A stretch of 48,494 bases of DNA. Source: Aurantimonas sp036252795 (lineage in GTDB: Bacteria; Pseudomonadota; Alphaproteobacteria; Rhizobiales; Rhizobiaceae). The stretch spans positions 1 to 48,494 of the forward strand of contig DASYHY010000149.1 of assembly GCA_036252795.1 (NCBI GenBank). Reading direction: 5' to 3'. This document shows positions 9,594 to 17,823 of this stretch, piece by piece (position 1 is the first letter of the stretch; every line of letters begins with the position of its first letter). Made by a program: the position numbers and the translations under genes. The notes below the pieces were generated by a model, which was not told the origin of the DNA, did no database searches, and saw only the letters and a list, made by a program, of their open reading frames with translations.

Positions 9594-10038
9594 GGCCGTC
9601 GCGCCTCAATACTCGTTACTATGGACCCGCTCCGCCGAGGGTCACCAACGGACGTGCACGAGGGGTTGGAAGCCCCGTCCGATTCCGGCATGCTGACCGC
9701 CGACGAGCGGCGCATAGCCTCCTGCCGGCAGTTTCGCATGATCCATGGTAGATAGCGACGGCATCGAAAGAAACCGTAAAACCGCCCGATACCTACAAGT
9801 TTAAACATAAGGTTAACGACGCCGGGGAAATTCTGGCGGTGTCCGTCGAGACCCCTTGCGTGGCAGGGGGAGGGCCGGAGCCGAGCGGACCACCCGCAGC
9901 CTCCCGGCCTGTGCGCGGTCGCTCGGGGATTAATCCTTCATACATGCTGTCGGCAGATGATCGGGGAATTCCGGCATCTCAGCCGGCGCGAATCCCAGCC
10001 TGCCATCGCTGCAGCCGCCGGGCCTCGAAGGAGACGAC
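9594..10038. promoter_or_regulatory. Divergent intergenic region between the GPR-like gene and hpt
   Basis: 445 bp without a convincing gene. The middle part (about 9765-9817) is much more AT-rich than the surroundings and must carry the promoter(s) for the two divergent genes. It contains TTAA at 9801-9804 and TTAAC at 9813-9817. Read as TAAA-N7-TTAAC (9802-9817), this is one mismatch from the CtrA consensus TTAA-N7-TTAA. I could not place convincing -35/-10 boxes. The CtrA reading is tentative. Confidence 0.35.
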
Positions 10039-10419
10039 ATGCTGCTGGCGCCAAGGAGAAAGGGCGACGAGAAGGCGGGGAGCGCAGGCGAAGCCGTGCA
10101 ATGCCCGTCCCGCCGGCGACCGATCGACCTCGTCCATCTGGCGCGCCAGACCAGCGGGGACCGAACGCTCGAGGCCGACGTGCTGGGCATGCTCGGCCGC
10201 CAGCTGGACACGCTCCTCCTCCGGCTAGACACGGCGCCGGCCGGGGAGAGGCGGCAGATCGCCCACGCGCTGAAAGGCACCGCCCGCAACATCGGGGCCT
10301 TCCGGCTCGCCGATTGCGCCGAGCGTTTCGAGGATGCGGTGGGGGATGCGGCGGCACTGGCTCACCTGCGGCAGGAAGCCGAGGCAGCGGCGAAATTTGC
10401 CCGCTTCCTGATCGACTGA
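10039..10419 (+). CDS. Stand-alone histidine phosphotransfer (Hpt) domain protein
   Basis: A 126-residue protein that is almost entirely one Hpt domain. The motif AHALKGTARNIGAFRLA at 75-91 carries the phospho-accepting His76 and the conserved Lys-Gly and Gly-Ala around it. The ATG at 10039 follows a good ribosome-binding site (GAAGGAGA). Hpt proteins pass phosphoryl groups between receiver domains in phosphorelays. There is no kinase or receiver next to it, so the partner is unknown. It is far shorter than ChpT and lacks a pseudo-ATPase domain, so it is not the CckA-CtrA transfer protein. It is divergent from the GPR-like gene across a shared control region. Confidence 0.85.
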   Translation: MLLAPRRKGDEKAGSAGEAVQCPSRRRPIDLVHLARQTSGDRTLEADVLGMLGRQLDTLLLRLDTAPAGERRQIAHALKGTARNIGAFRLADCAERFEDAVGDAAALAHLRQEAEAAAKFARFLID

Positions 10420-10629
10420 CAGGCGCCCAGCCTCTCTGAAGCCCCCGCAGAGTTGACTTCACGCGGCGTGCAACCCTAACAGACCCTCCACCAGCCGCAT
10501 GACGACGACGGGCTCGTGCCTTTGATCGGCGGTCGTGCGTCCCGTGCGAACCGATCCAGCCTCGTCCCGATTCGCGCCGAGGGAGGGGCGAAAACGTCGC
10601 CCCAAATCTTGAACGAGAGACCCGTGCCC

Positions 10630-10950
10630 ATGGCCAAGCTCACCTTCGTCACCCATGACGGACAACGCTACGAGATGGATGCTCCGATCGGCACGACCGC
10701 GATGGAGAACGCCATCCGCAACGACGTTCCAGGCATCGAGGCGGAGTGCGGCGGAGCCTGCGCCTGCGCCACCTGTCATGTCTATGTCGACGATGCCTGG
10801 ACGGCGAAGACCGGTGAGCCCGAGGCGATGGAAGAGGACATGCTGGATTTCGCCTACGAGATGCAGCCCAATTCCCGTCTTTCCTGCCAGATCAAGATCC
10901 GCGAAGAACTGGACGGACTCGTGCTGCGGGTTCCCGAACGCCAGGCCTGA
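10630..10950 (+). CDS. [2Fe-2S] ferredoxin (adrenodoxin/FdVI type)
   Basis: A 106-residue electron carrier. The cluster ligands are visible as C40-x5-C46-x2-C49-x36-C86, the spacing of vertebrate-type ferredoxins such as adrenodoxin, putidaredoxin and Rhodobacter FdVI. C44 is an extra non-ligand cysteine inside the loop. The ATG at 10630 opens the first beta strand (MAKLTFVTHDG) and follows GAGAGAC. A longer upstream reading from 10516 adds residues unlike any ferredoxin. Family members serve iron-sulfur assembly or cytochrome P450-type reductases; which partner is used here cannot be seen. It is 210 bp downstream of hpt on the same strand and convergent with the next gene. Confidence 0.88.
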   Translation: MAKLTFVTHDGQRYEMDAPIGTTAMENAIRNDVPGIEAECGGACACATCHVYVDDAWTAKTGEPEAMEEDMLDFAYEMQPNSRLSCQIKIREELDGLVLRVPERQA

Positions 10951-10982
10951 TCGGACGCGTTCGGGCGGAGCGCTCTTCCAGC

Positions 10983-11588
10983 CTACCGGCCATATTCCTG
11001 CATCGTGCGATGGAGCGCCCGGCGCAGCCGAAAGTTCACCTCTCGGCCCTCGATCGTGTCGAACTCGATCTGGGCCCGCTCGTGGGAGGCGAGGTAGCGC
11101 CGGGTAACGTCGTTCACCTGCGCTTCCATTGCCGCGCAGCTGGGCTCGGTGCGCAGATTGCGGATCGCCATCTCCATACGCTTCAGCCACTCGCGCGCGA
11201 TCTCGGCATGGCGATTCTCGTGCCGGCGAATGTCCTTCTCGAGCGTCTGCCATACGAGGACGGTCTGGGGTGCGACCCGCTTCGGCGGCGTCCATTTCGG
11301 TAAGGTCACGTTGAGCGTCAGGCGGAGATCGGTCTGGTCTACCTGGCAGCCGCGATCGACGCGCTTGTAGGTGACCTCACCGTCGAACTTCACCTCGGTG
11401 GCGCCGGGATGGCGAAGGCCGGTCTCGGCGACGTAGGGTCCGCTGCGGCTGAGATCGCGGTCGAGTTCCTCCAGCGTCGAACCTCTCACCGCGAAATAGG
11501 TCGTGCGCTGGGTGACCGTGCCGGCCTGCGCCATCGCAGTGCCCATCGCCAGGGCGCCGATCAGCAGCAGTACGGATTTCGTCAGCAT
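10983..11588 (-). CDS. DUF922 secreted zinc-protease-like protein
   Basis: A 201-residue protein with a Sec signal peptide (about residues 1-22, ending AMAQA). The motif HENRH at 123-127, in an Arg-rich helix, is the HExxH-like signature of DUF922, a family predicted to be secreted zinc-dependent proteases. Two cysteines (C81 and the one in PSCAAME) could form a disulfide. The upstream region on the minus strand has GAGGA before the ATG. The gene stands alone and ends 32 bp from the convergent ferredoxin gene. Enzymatic activity is a family prediction only. Confidence 0.75.
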   Translation of the reverse strand: MLTKSVLLLIGALAMGTAMAQAGTVTQRTTYFAVRGSTLEELDRDLSRSGPYVAETGLRHPGATEVKFDGEVTYKRVDRGCQVDQTDLRLTLNVTLPKWTPPKRVAPQTVLVWQTLEKDIRRHENRHAEIAREWLKRMEMAIRNLRTEPSCAAMEAQVNDVTRRYLASHERAQIEFDTIEGREVNFRLRRALHRTMQEYGR

Positions 11589-11734
11589 TCGCGCAGTCCT
11601 CTGCCGGAGACGAGGCTCCTTGGGTCAGGCTATCGCATCGCGGCGGCAACACAAGGCGGCTCTCGCGCAATTGCACGCCGGGCGGCCGCGCGTTACCCAC
11701 CACCGTGGAAGAGGATCACCCGGCAGGAGCGACC

Positions 11735-12595
11735 ATGGACGTCATCGAACCAAGGGCCGGCACCTGGCAGGTCGGCCACGGCCGCAGCATCGAGTTCGGC
11801 GGGGCCGCCTGCATCATGGGCATCCTCAATGCGACGCCCGACAGCTTCTCCGATGGCGGACGCTACGCCAGCGTCGAGGCCGCCGTCGCGGAATCGCTGA
11901 AGATGGTGGAGGAGGGCGCCACCATCATCGACATCGGCGGCGAGTCGACCCGGCCCGGCGCGACGCCTGTCGACGCGTCCGAGGAGCAGCGGCGGATCAT
12001 GCCGGTGATCGAGGAACTGGTGCGACGGTCGGACTGCATCGTCTCGGTGGACACCTACCGCTCGGAAACCGCCCGGCTGGCGGTGGAGGCCGGCGCTCAC
12101 ATCGTCAACGATGTGTGGGGCGCGCAGAAGGACCCGGCGATCGCCCGCGTGGCAGCAGAGACCGGCGCCGGTCTCTGCCTGATGCACACCGGGCGCGAGC
12201 GCGAGACGCTGCCCGACGTCATCGAGGATCAGTTCCTGTTCCTCAACCGGTCGCTCGAAATCGCCCGGCGGGCCGGCGTCGCCGACGATGCGATCGTGCT
12301 GGATCCAGGCTTCGGCTTCGCCAAGGACGGGCCGCAGAACATGATCCTGATGGCTCGCTTCGCCGAGCTGAAGAGCCTCGGCTTCCCGCTGCTCGTGGGA
12401 ACCTCTCGCAAGCGCTTCGTGCGCGGCGCGATCGGCCGGGAGGATCCTGAGCCAGACATCGCTTCGGCGGCGACCACCGTGCTGCTGCGCGAACGCGGTG
12501 CCGACGTCTTCCGCGTGCACGACGTGCCGACCAATCGCGACGCGCTGATGATCGCCGACGCGATGCGCCGGGCGCTGGGGGGCGAGCGCTGGTGA
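11735..12595 (+). CDS. folP: Dihydropteroate synthase
   Basis: A 286-residue TIM-barrel enzyme that condenses 6-hydroxymethyl-dihydropterin diphosphate with p-aminobenzoate to give dihydropteroate, in folate synthesis. Sulfonamides act on this enzyme. All signatures are present: NATPDSFSDGG near residue 32 (pyrophosphate binding), GGESTRPGA, VSVDTY, IVNDVWG, LDPGFGF and the TSRKRF loop. The ATG at 11735 with CAGGAGC just upstream is preferred over a GTG at 11705. Its stop overlaps the folK start by four bases (GTGA), indicating translational coupling. Confidence 0.95.
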   Translation: MDVIEPRAGTWQVGHGRSIEFGGAACIMGILNATPDSFSDGGRYASVEAAVAESLKMVEEGATIIDIGGESTRPGATPVDASEEQRRIMPVIEELVRRSDCIVSVDTYRSETARLAVEAGAHIVNDVWGAQKDPAIARVAAETGAGLCLMHTGRERETLPDVIEDQFLFLNRSLEIARRAGVADDAIVLDPGFGFAKDGPQNMILMARFAELKSLGFPLLVGTSRKRFVRGAIGREDPEPDIASAATTVLLRERGADVFRVHDVPTNRDALMIADAMRRALGGERW

Positions 12596-13110
12596 GCGTC
12601 ACCGCCTGCCTCGGGCTCGGCGGCAATATCGGGGAACCGGCGGAGGCGATGGCCGCCGCGCTGCGCCTGATCGACGAGCGGAAGGACTGCGAAGTCGTCG
12701 CCGTCTCGCGACTCTACCGGACGCCGCCCTGGGGCAACAACGATCAACCGTGGTTCTTCAACGCGTGCGCTGCGGTCGCCACGACGCTGTCGCCGCGCGA
12801 CCTGCTGGCGCTCTGCCTTGCCACCGAGCGCGCCTTCAAGCGCGAGCGCCGCGAACGCTGGGGGCCGCGCACGCTGGACCTCGACGTTCTCGACTATGCC
12901 GGGACGCCCCATGCCGACGAGGCGCTCGTCCTGCCGCATCCGCGGGCCACGGAGCGCACCTTCGTGCTGATCCCGCTGGCCGAGATCGCACCGGCGCTGC
13001 GGATCGGCGAGCGCACGGTTTCCGAATGGGCGGCAGCGGCCGATCCGCAGGGGATCGAGCCGGCCAGCGTCGACGGGGAATGGTGGCGGGTGCCCGGCAG
13101 CGGCCGGTAG
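12592..13110 (+). CDS. folK: 6-hydroxymethyl-dihydropterin pyrophosphokinase
   Basis: A 172-residue HPPK that makes the diphosphate substrate used by FolP. Visible signatures are LGLGGNIGEP at the N-terminus, SRLYRTPPWG, QPWFFNACA, RWGPRTLDLDVLDY (magnesium and ATP binding) and LPHPRATERTFVL. It starts at a GTG overlapping the folP stop. The protein keeps the full family length. In many related genomes folB (dihydroneopterin aldolase) lies between folP and folK; here it does not. Confidence 0.95.
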   Translation: MSVTACLGLGGNIGEPAEAMAAALRLIDERKDCEVVAVSRLYRTPPWGNNDQPWFFNACAAVATTLSPRDLLALCLATERAFKRERRERWGPRTLDLDVLDYAGTPHADEALVLPHPRATERTFVLIPLAEIAPALRIGERTVSEWAAAADPQGIEPASVDGEWWRVPGSGR

Positions 13111-13135
13111 TCCGACGATCCGGCGCCGCCGCGCC

Positions 13136-13669
13136 TCAGTCGGCGAGGGCGCTCTGGCGGACGCCGCCGGTGCGCTTGAGGTTCATGCCGATGACCGGCA
13201 CGAGATCGGAGGCGACGCGGACGGAGACGGTCACGGCCATCGTGTCCTGGTCCGCGAGGCGGGCGATCATCGCCCCCTTCAGCTGCTTGCGGTCGAGAGC
13301 GACGACGATCCGGTCGCTCGCGACGTCACCGGAGACGATATCGAGACCCTTGCCCTCGGCGCCGTCCTGGAAGGCGCCGGTGTAGCCCTTGCCGCCGCGC
13401 ACGACCTCGGCCCGCATGGGCTGCGAGAACAGCCCGACTCGGCACGAGCCGTCGAGCGCCATGCCGACGTTCTTGGCGTGCTGCGAACCGGCGAAGTCGC
13501 AGATGAACTTGGTGCCCTTGTACTTGCCCGCGACGATCTCGCCCGGCCCGGACCACTGTCCCACGACCTGGCGGAAGAACGCCTCGTCGTTATCGGCATG
13601 AGCCGGCGTGGCGAGGCCGGTGGCGGCGGCAATCGCGAGAGCGAGACCGGCCTTCAGAGTGCGGGACAT
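13136..13669 (-). CDS. Small secreted beta-rich protein of unknown function (paralogue of 33843-34352)
   Basis: A 177-residue protein. The ATG at 13669 is chosen because AGGAAGG lies six bases upstream and it gives a clean Sec signal peptide (MSRTLKAGL... ending TPAHA). The mature part has a GQWSGPGEI motif, a two-cysteine pattern (KFICDFAGS and DGSCRVG), YTGAFQDG, and an end with VPVIGMNLKR. The same ordered motifs are found in the secreted protein at 33843-34352. I recognise no enzyme family. Periplasmic location is predicted from the signal peptide. It is convergent with folK, 25 bp apart. Confidence 0.7.
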   Translation of the reverse strand: MSRTLKAGLALAIAAATGLATPAHADNDEAFFRQVVGQWSGPGEIVAGKYKGTKFICDFAGSQHAKNVGMALDGSCRVGLFSQPMRAEVVRGGKGYTGAFQDGAEGKGLDIVSGDVASDRIVVALDRKQLKGAMIARLADQDTMAVTVSVRVASDLVPVIGMNLKRTGGVRQSALAD

Positions 13670-13752
13670 GGCGAACCTTCCTGACGGGCGCAAGCGGCTG
13701 TTTCACCGTGTCTTTATCGCTCGTAAGGGTTAAGCAAGCCTTGCCGGCGCAG

Positions 13753-14862
13753 CTAGAAACCGCTCCGGTCGGGGTCCGTCGATTGCCGTCGGGAGGCGGG
13801 CGAGCCACCGAGCTTGACCAGTTCCGACATGATGTCGCCGATGCGCGGACGCCTGGTCCGCAGGAAGGGCAGGGGCCGGCACAGATCCATGGCCGCCAGC
13901 CCGACCCGCGCTGTGAGGAGGCCGTTGACCACGCCTTCGCCCATCCTCGCCGACAGTTTCGCCGCGACCCCGTGCCCGAGCAGCTGCTGCATGACGCCGT
14001 CGCCGATCGCGATCGAGCCCGTCACCGCCAGATGCGCCAATACGTCGCGCGTCAGGCGGACCAGCCCGAGCGTCCCCGGCCGCGCGCCGTAGAGTTCGGA
14101 CATGCGGCGGATCAGCTTGATGGTCTCGAACAGGACGTAGGCGACGTCGACCAGGGCCTTCGGGCTGACGGCGGTGACCACCGAGACCCGCTTGGCGGAA
14201 GCGAGGACGAGCGTGCGGGCGGCGGCATCGAGCGGCTCGAGCATCTCGCGTTCGGCCAGCGCGACGAGGTCGGCGCCGTCGATCACCTCCTCGTCGAGCT
14301 CCGCGAGGCGGGCGCGGCCGCGGGCAGTTTCCGCACGTCCGGAGAGGAGGGTGGTCAGGGATCGCACGACCCTGCGCGCATCGGCCGTGGAATTCGACTG
14401 ATAGGCCGCCAGTCCCTCGCGCCGCTCGCGATCCACCGCGGACAGGCGCATGAGACCAATGGCCTCGCGGGCGACGAGCCCGACCGCGCCGATGACCAGA
14501 AGCAGGGTGACGCCGACGGCCACCCAGCCGAGCCAGTCATAGCGCGCGAAGAGGTCGCGGATCAGCGCGTCGATCGCCAGCGCGACGCCCAGCGACACCA
14601 GCACGCCCAGCGCTGCGACGAAGAGCTTTCCGAAGGAGAAGCCGCGCCGCCGGCGGGTCGCCGGCTCCACTTCCAGCGCTTCCACGGCCTGCCGTTCGAT
14701 CGCGTCGTCAGGGTCGAGCGCCACGCGCGTCATGTCGTCGATCGCACGGGGCGTGCGTGCCGGCGCAACGGGCTGGTCGACCCGTTCGCGGGGAAGCCCG
14801 GCCTCTTCCAGCCGGTAGGCGCCGGGCCGTCGGCCCGCGCGGGATGTGTCGTCGCTGCTCAT
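13753..14862 (-). CDS. ycjF: YcjF-like inner-membrane protein (TIGR01620/DUF697 family)
   Basis: A 369-residue protein with an acidic and basic N-terminal region, two membrane segments at about 79-101 and 112-132, and a long C-terminal domain containing the DUF697-type hydrophobic hairpins. The start at 14862 overlaps the ycjX stop as ATGA, so the two are translationally coupled. A longer in-frame reading upstream to 15381 only re-reads ycjX in the wrong frame. The ycjX-ycjF pair is widespread in proteobacteria and is induced by heat or envelope stress in Escherichia coli. The molecular function is unknown. Confidence 0.85.
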   Translation of the reverse strand: MSSDDTSRAGRRPGAYRLEEAGLPRERVDQPVAPARTPRAIDDMTRVALDPDDAIERQAVEALEVEPATRRRRGFSFGKLFVAALGVLVSLGVALAIDALIRDLFARYDWLGWVAVGVTLLLVIGAVGLVAREAIGLMRLSAVDRERREGLAAYQSNSTADARRVVRSLTTLLSGRAETARGRARLAELDEEVIDGADLVALAEREMLEPLDAAARTLVLASAKRVSVVTAVSPKALVDVAYVLFETIKLIRRMSELYGARPGTLGLVRLTRDVLAHLAVTGSIAIGDGVMQQLLGHGVAAKLSARMGEGVVNGLLTARVGLAAMDLCRPLPFLRTRRPRIGDIMSELVKLGGSPASRRQSTDPDRSGF

Positions 14863-16310
14863 GCCAGCCGGTCTCCCAGGAGGAACTGCAAGGCGCGGTC
14901 GAGACGGATATGGGGAAGCGACAAGGTGAGGCCCTCGGCTGTACGCTCCAGCCGCGGGGGGCGGAAGCGAACGAAGCGGATCCCGTCCGCCGGCTTGCCC
15001 TCGCCCGGAAGAAAGAGCCGCGCCGGGTCGGCCGGCAGATCGCCGGGAAACACCGCGGTCTCCGTCTCCCCGTCGAACCTGTCGCGGCCGATGGTCTCGC
15101 CGGCCGCAGGAGTGCCGACGATCACCGGCAGCCTGTCGTCGCCGTCGGTCACGGTCGCTTCGCGTGTCGCCCGAACCGCCGCCATCGCCAGCACGTCGAT
15201 CTGCGCGCCGGAGAACTTCGCCCGGGCAATGGCGTCGTCGAGGAGCCGCCGGACGATGGCCTCCAGCTGCCGGTGGCTGTCGCGGTGCAGGTGGTCCGCC
15301 TTGGTTGCCGCCACGAGGATGCGGTCGATGCGGCGGGACAGGAAGGAACCGAGCCAGCTGTTTCGACCGGGCCGGAAGCACCCGAGGATGTCCGCAAGCG
15401 CGGTCTCCAGGTCGCGCACCGCCTCGGGGCCGGCATTGATCGCCTGCATCACGTCGACGAGCAGGATCTGCCGGTCGAGCCGGGCGAAGTGTTCGCGGAA
15501 GAAAGGCTTCACCACCACCGTCTTGTAGGCTTCGTAGCGCCGGGCGAAGACGGCGGCGATCGAGCCCTTCGGATAGGTTCGGCCCGGCTCCACCGGCAGA
15601 GGCGCGAAGGTGAGCGCCGGCGAGCCTTCGAGATCGCCGGGCATGAGGAAGCGGCCGGGGGGCAGCGTCGAAAGGGCCGTCGAGTCGTCGCGGCAGGCCG
15701 TCAAATAGGCGGCAAAGGCTGCGCTCAGCGACTGGGCCGTCGGCTCGTCGGCCGGCTGATCAAGGTCGAGCCCGTCGATCAGGCTGAGAAATCCCGCGGC
15801 CATGGCATGGCGGGAGGGCAGGCGGGCCCGTTCGAGCGCCTCGGCCGAGAAGCGCGCGAAGTCCTTGTCCAGAAGCGGCAGGTCCAGCAGCCACTCGCCG
15901 GGGTAGTCGACGATGTCGACCGAGAGCCGGCCGCCGGAGAACATGCGCGACCAGCCGGAGGCCGATTCATACTCGATGGTCAGGCGCAGTTCGGAGATCG
16001 CGCGGGTGGAACTCGGCCAGGCCCGGTCGTCGAGGAGGGTGCGGATATGCTCCTCGTACTGGAAGCGCGGCACCGCGTCGTCGGGCTGCTCCTCCAGATA
16101 GCTGCGCAGGATGCGCCCGCTCGCCTGGGCCTCGAAGAGCGACAGCCGGCCGCCATGCAGGAGGTTGTGGACGAGGGCGGTGATGAACACGGTCTTGCCG
16201 GCCCGGGACAGCCCGGTGACGCCGAGGCGCAGGCTCGGATGGAACAGGCCGCTCGTGCGGTCGGTGAAATTGTCGAGGACGAGCCGCGCCTCGTCGGCAA
16301 GAGAAGTCAT
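14859..16310 (-). CDS. ycjX: YcjX-like P-loop GTPase/ATPase (DUF463)
   Basis: A 483-residue protein of the DUF463 family. The Walker A motif GLSRAGKT at residues 33-40 follows an N-terminal stretch (RTSGLFHPSLRLGVTG) typical of YcjX. Other landmarks are VDIVDYPGEWLLDLPLL, a Walker-B-like DYPGEW, and ILVDVMQAINAG with the later VAATKADHL (nucleotide-specificity NKxD-like region, here TKAD). It is the first gene of the ycjX-ycjF pair. YcjX proteins are stress-linked P-loop NTPases of unsettled function. Confidence 0.88.
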   Translation of the reverse strand: MTSLADEARLVLDNFTDRTSGLFHPSLRLGVTGLSRAGKTVFITALVHNLLHGGRLSLFEAQASGRILRSYLEEQPDDAVPRFQYEEHIRTLLDDRAWPSSTRAISELRLTIEYESASGWSRMFSGGRLSVDIVDYPGEWLLDLPLLDKDFARFSAEALERARLPSRHAMAAGFLSLIDGLDLDQPADEPTAQSLSAAFAAYLTACRDDSTALSTLPPGRFLMPGDLEGSPALTFAPLPVEPGRTYPKGSIAAVFARRYEAYKTVVVKPFFREHFARLDRQILLVDVMQAINAGPEAVRDLETALADILGCFRPGRNSWLGSFLSRRIDRILVAATKADHLHRDSHRQLEAIVRRLLDDAIARAKFSGAQIDVLAMAAVRATREATVTDGDDRLPVIVGTPAAGETIGRDRFDGETETAVFPGDLPADPARLFLPGEGKPADGIRFVRFRPPRLERTAEGLTLSLPHIRLDRALQFLLGDRLA

Positions 16311-16385
16311 GAATGCGCGGGCTTCCTCTTCTGTAGCGGCGAAAAGGATATAGGCGCCGCACGCCGGCCCCGAAAGGCCGGTGCA

Positions 16386-16916
16386 TCATCCCTCGCCCAG
16401 ATCCGCCGGGACAAGCAACCGCCGCAGCATCCCGGCCCCAGCCGAGATCTCGGAGAGCGCGGTGGAGAACTCGACGATCGCCAGCCCGCAGGTCGGGAAG
16501 CCGGCGCTAAGCGTCCTCAGCGCTTCCGGCTCGCCATCGCCGGAAAGCGAGACGGTGAATTCCTCGATCATCGGGTTGTGACCGACCAGAAGCAGCCCCG
16601 ATGCCTCGCCCAGCCGGCGCGCTTCGGCCAGATACGCATCGATTCCGAGGGCATAGAGGGAGTCGGACAGATGTTCCGGCGTTCCCGGCTTCAACGCGGA
16701 ACGCACGAGGTCCAACGTCTCTGTCGCACGCGTCGCGGTGGAACTGGCTACCGCGTCGATGTCCCAATCCTGGTCGGCCAGAAACCGGCCAAGCCGGGTC
16801 GCGTCGCCGCGGCCGCGTTCGTCGAGCGGACGCTGGTGATCGCGCTGGCCGGGCAGGGCCCAGGAGGAGTGCGCGTGGCGCAGTATGAAGAGACGACTTC
16901 GCGGGGCGGCAGACAT
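16386..16916 (-). CDS. SixA-type phosphohistidine phosphatase (histidine phosphatase superfamily)
   Basis: A 176-residue protein. The start at 16916 puts MSAAPRSRLFILRHAHSSW at the N-terminus, with catalytic His14 in the RHA variant of the RHG motif, as in SixA. A second superfamily motif, LLLVGHNPMIEEF, supplies the other active-site histidine. SixA removes phosphate from phosphohistidine, classically from Hpt or PTS carrier proteins. Its length fits SixA better than cofactor-dependent phosphoglycerate mutases. It lies upstream of ycjX on the same strand, 75 bp away. Whether it acts on the Hpt protein at 10039 is only a guess. Confidence 0.85.
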   Translation of the reverse strand: MSAAPRSRLFILRHAHSSWALPGQRDHQRPLDERGRGDATRLGRFLADQDWDIDAVASSTATRATETLDLVRSALKPGTPEHLSDSLYALGIDAYLAEARRLGEASGLLLVGHNPMIEEFTVSLSGDGEPEALRTLSAGFPTCGLAIVEFSTALSEISAGAGMLRRLLVPADLGEG

Positions 16917-17138
16917 GCTTGTTCGAGTAGGCCGAATTCGCCGTCGCGGCAATCGGGACCCGCCAGACGGTCGGTACCGTGCCGTGCCGTAAGGAACGCA
17001 CCAGCAACAGCCGATACGTCTGAGGCTGGGTCGCCGTCATCCCCCTGTCATGCTTCGTGGCTGATACAGGTGCTGAAAGACGAACGAATCCGGACTGTTA
17101 CAAACGAAGTCACATCGGCGTTGCGGCGCAGAAGCAAC

Positions 17139-17167
17139 TTGTTCGCTTGTCGAAGCGTCGCTATAAG
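17139..17167 (+). promoter_or_regulatory. Putative sigma-70-type promoter of dksA
   Basis: TTGTTC (17139-17144) and TATAAG (17162-17167) are separated by 17 bases. This would give a very short leader of about 18 bases before the ATG at 17192, containing the ribosome-binding site GGAGGT. Confidence 0.6.
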
Positions 17168-17191
17168 CCCGGCTTCGGAACGGAGGTGCCT

Positions 17192-17608
17192 ATGAGCGAG
17201 ACACTCAAGATGGATGCGACCCTGTCGGAAGACGGCCCGTTCATGAATGATCGCCAGAAGGACTACTTCCGCCGGAAGCTGCTCGCCTGGAAAGCGGAAA
17301 TCCTGCGCGAATCGCGCGAGACGCTGGATGCTCTCGCCAACGACAACAGCAACCTCGCCGACGTCGCCGACCGGGCCTCCTCGGAGACCGACCGGTCGAT
17401 CGAACTTCGGGCGCGCGACCGCCAGCGCAAGCTGATCTCCAAGATCGACGCGGCGCTGGAGCGCATCGAGGAGGGCACCTACGGCTATTGCGAGGAGACC
17501 GGCGAGCCGATCAGCCTGAAGCGGCTGGATGCGCGGCCGATCGCGACCATGTCGCTCGAGGCGCAGGAGCGCCACGAACGGCGCGAAAAGGTCTATCGCG
17601 ACGAATAG
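17192..17608 (+). CDS. dksA: RNA polymerase-binding transcription factor DksA (single-cysteine type)
   Basis: A 138-residue protein that binds the RNA polymerase secondary channel and, with ppGpp, resets transcription during starvation. A coiled-coil hairpin (about 25-95) carries the tip sequence NLADVADRASSETDRS with two adjacent acidic and Ala residues as in DksA. In the zinc-finger region only C100 is kept. The other three canonical cysteine positions are T103, S121 and A124. Single-cysteine DksA proteins are known in alphaproteobacteria (Rhodobacter). The ATG at 17192 has an excellent ribosome-binding site (GGAGGT). Confidence 0.93.
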   Translation: MSETLKMDATLSEDGPFMNDRQKDYFRRKLLAWKAEILRESRETLDALANDNSNLADVADRASSETDRSIELRARDRQRKLISKIDAALERIEEGTYGYCEETGEPISLKRLDARPIATMSLEAQERHERREKVYRDE

Positions 17609-17823
17609 AGCTGCCGTGAGCCCGGATCGCTGAACGGTCGTTCCGTCTCCGCGCGGTCCCGTTCGACGGTCGTGCCGCTGCCCAGGACCCTGTCCCTGCT
17701 CTTGGAGCGGGCTTCCGTTTCAGGCGCTGCTCGCGGCCATTGCGGCCCGAGCTGACTGGGTGCCGCAGAACGGCTATCCGGCCGTAAACTTTCCCGCCAG
17801 CCGAAGCAGCGACCCTGCGATCG

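Noticed and set aside
2289..9755. 2488-residue plus-strand open frame
   Set aside because: Exact codon-aligned antisense of the GPR-like gene. The translation is an Arg/Ala/Gly-rich low-complexity product with no domains, whereas the minus-strand product has membrane segments, regular helical repeats and a folded C-terminal domain.
9527..9808. Short minus-strand frame of 93 codons at the start of the GPR-like gene
   Set aside because: It overlaps the start of the large gene in another frame, lacks a ribosome-binding site and has no recognisable features.
14757..17195. 812-residue plus-strand open frame across ycjX and sixA
   Set aside because: Antisense to conserved minus-strand genes and without domains.
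17609..17823. Possible small RNA between dksA and fliO
   Set aside because: 215 bp of GC-rich sequence with scattered inverted repeats, but no clear promoter or T-tract terminator could be placed.
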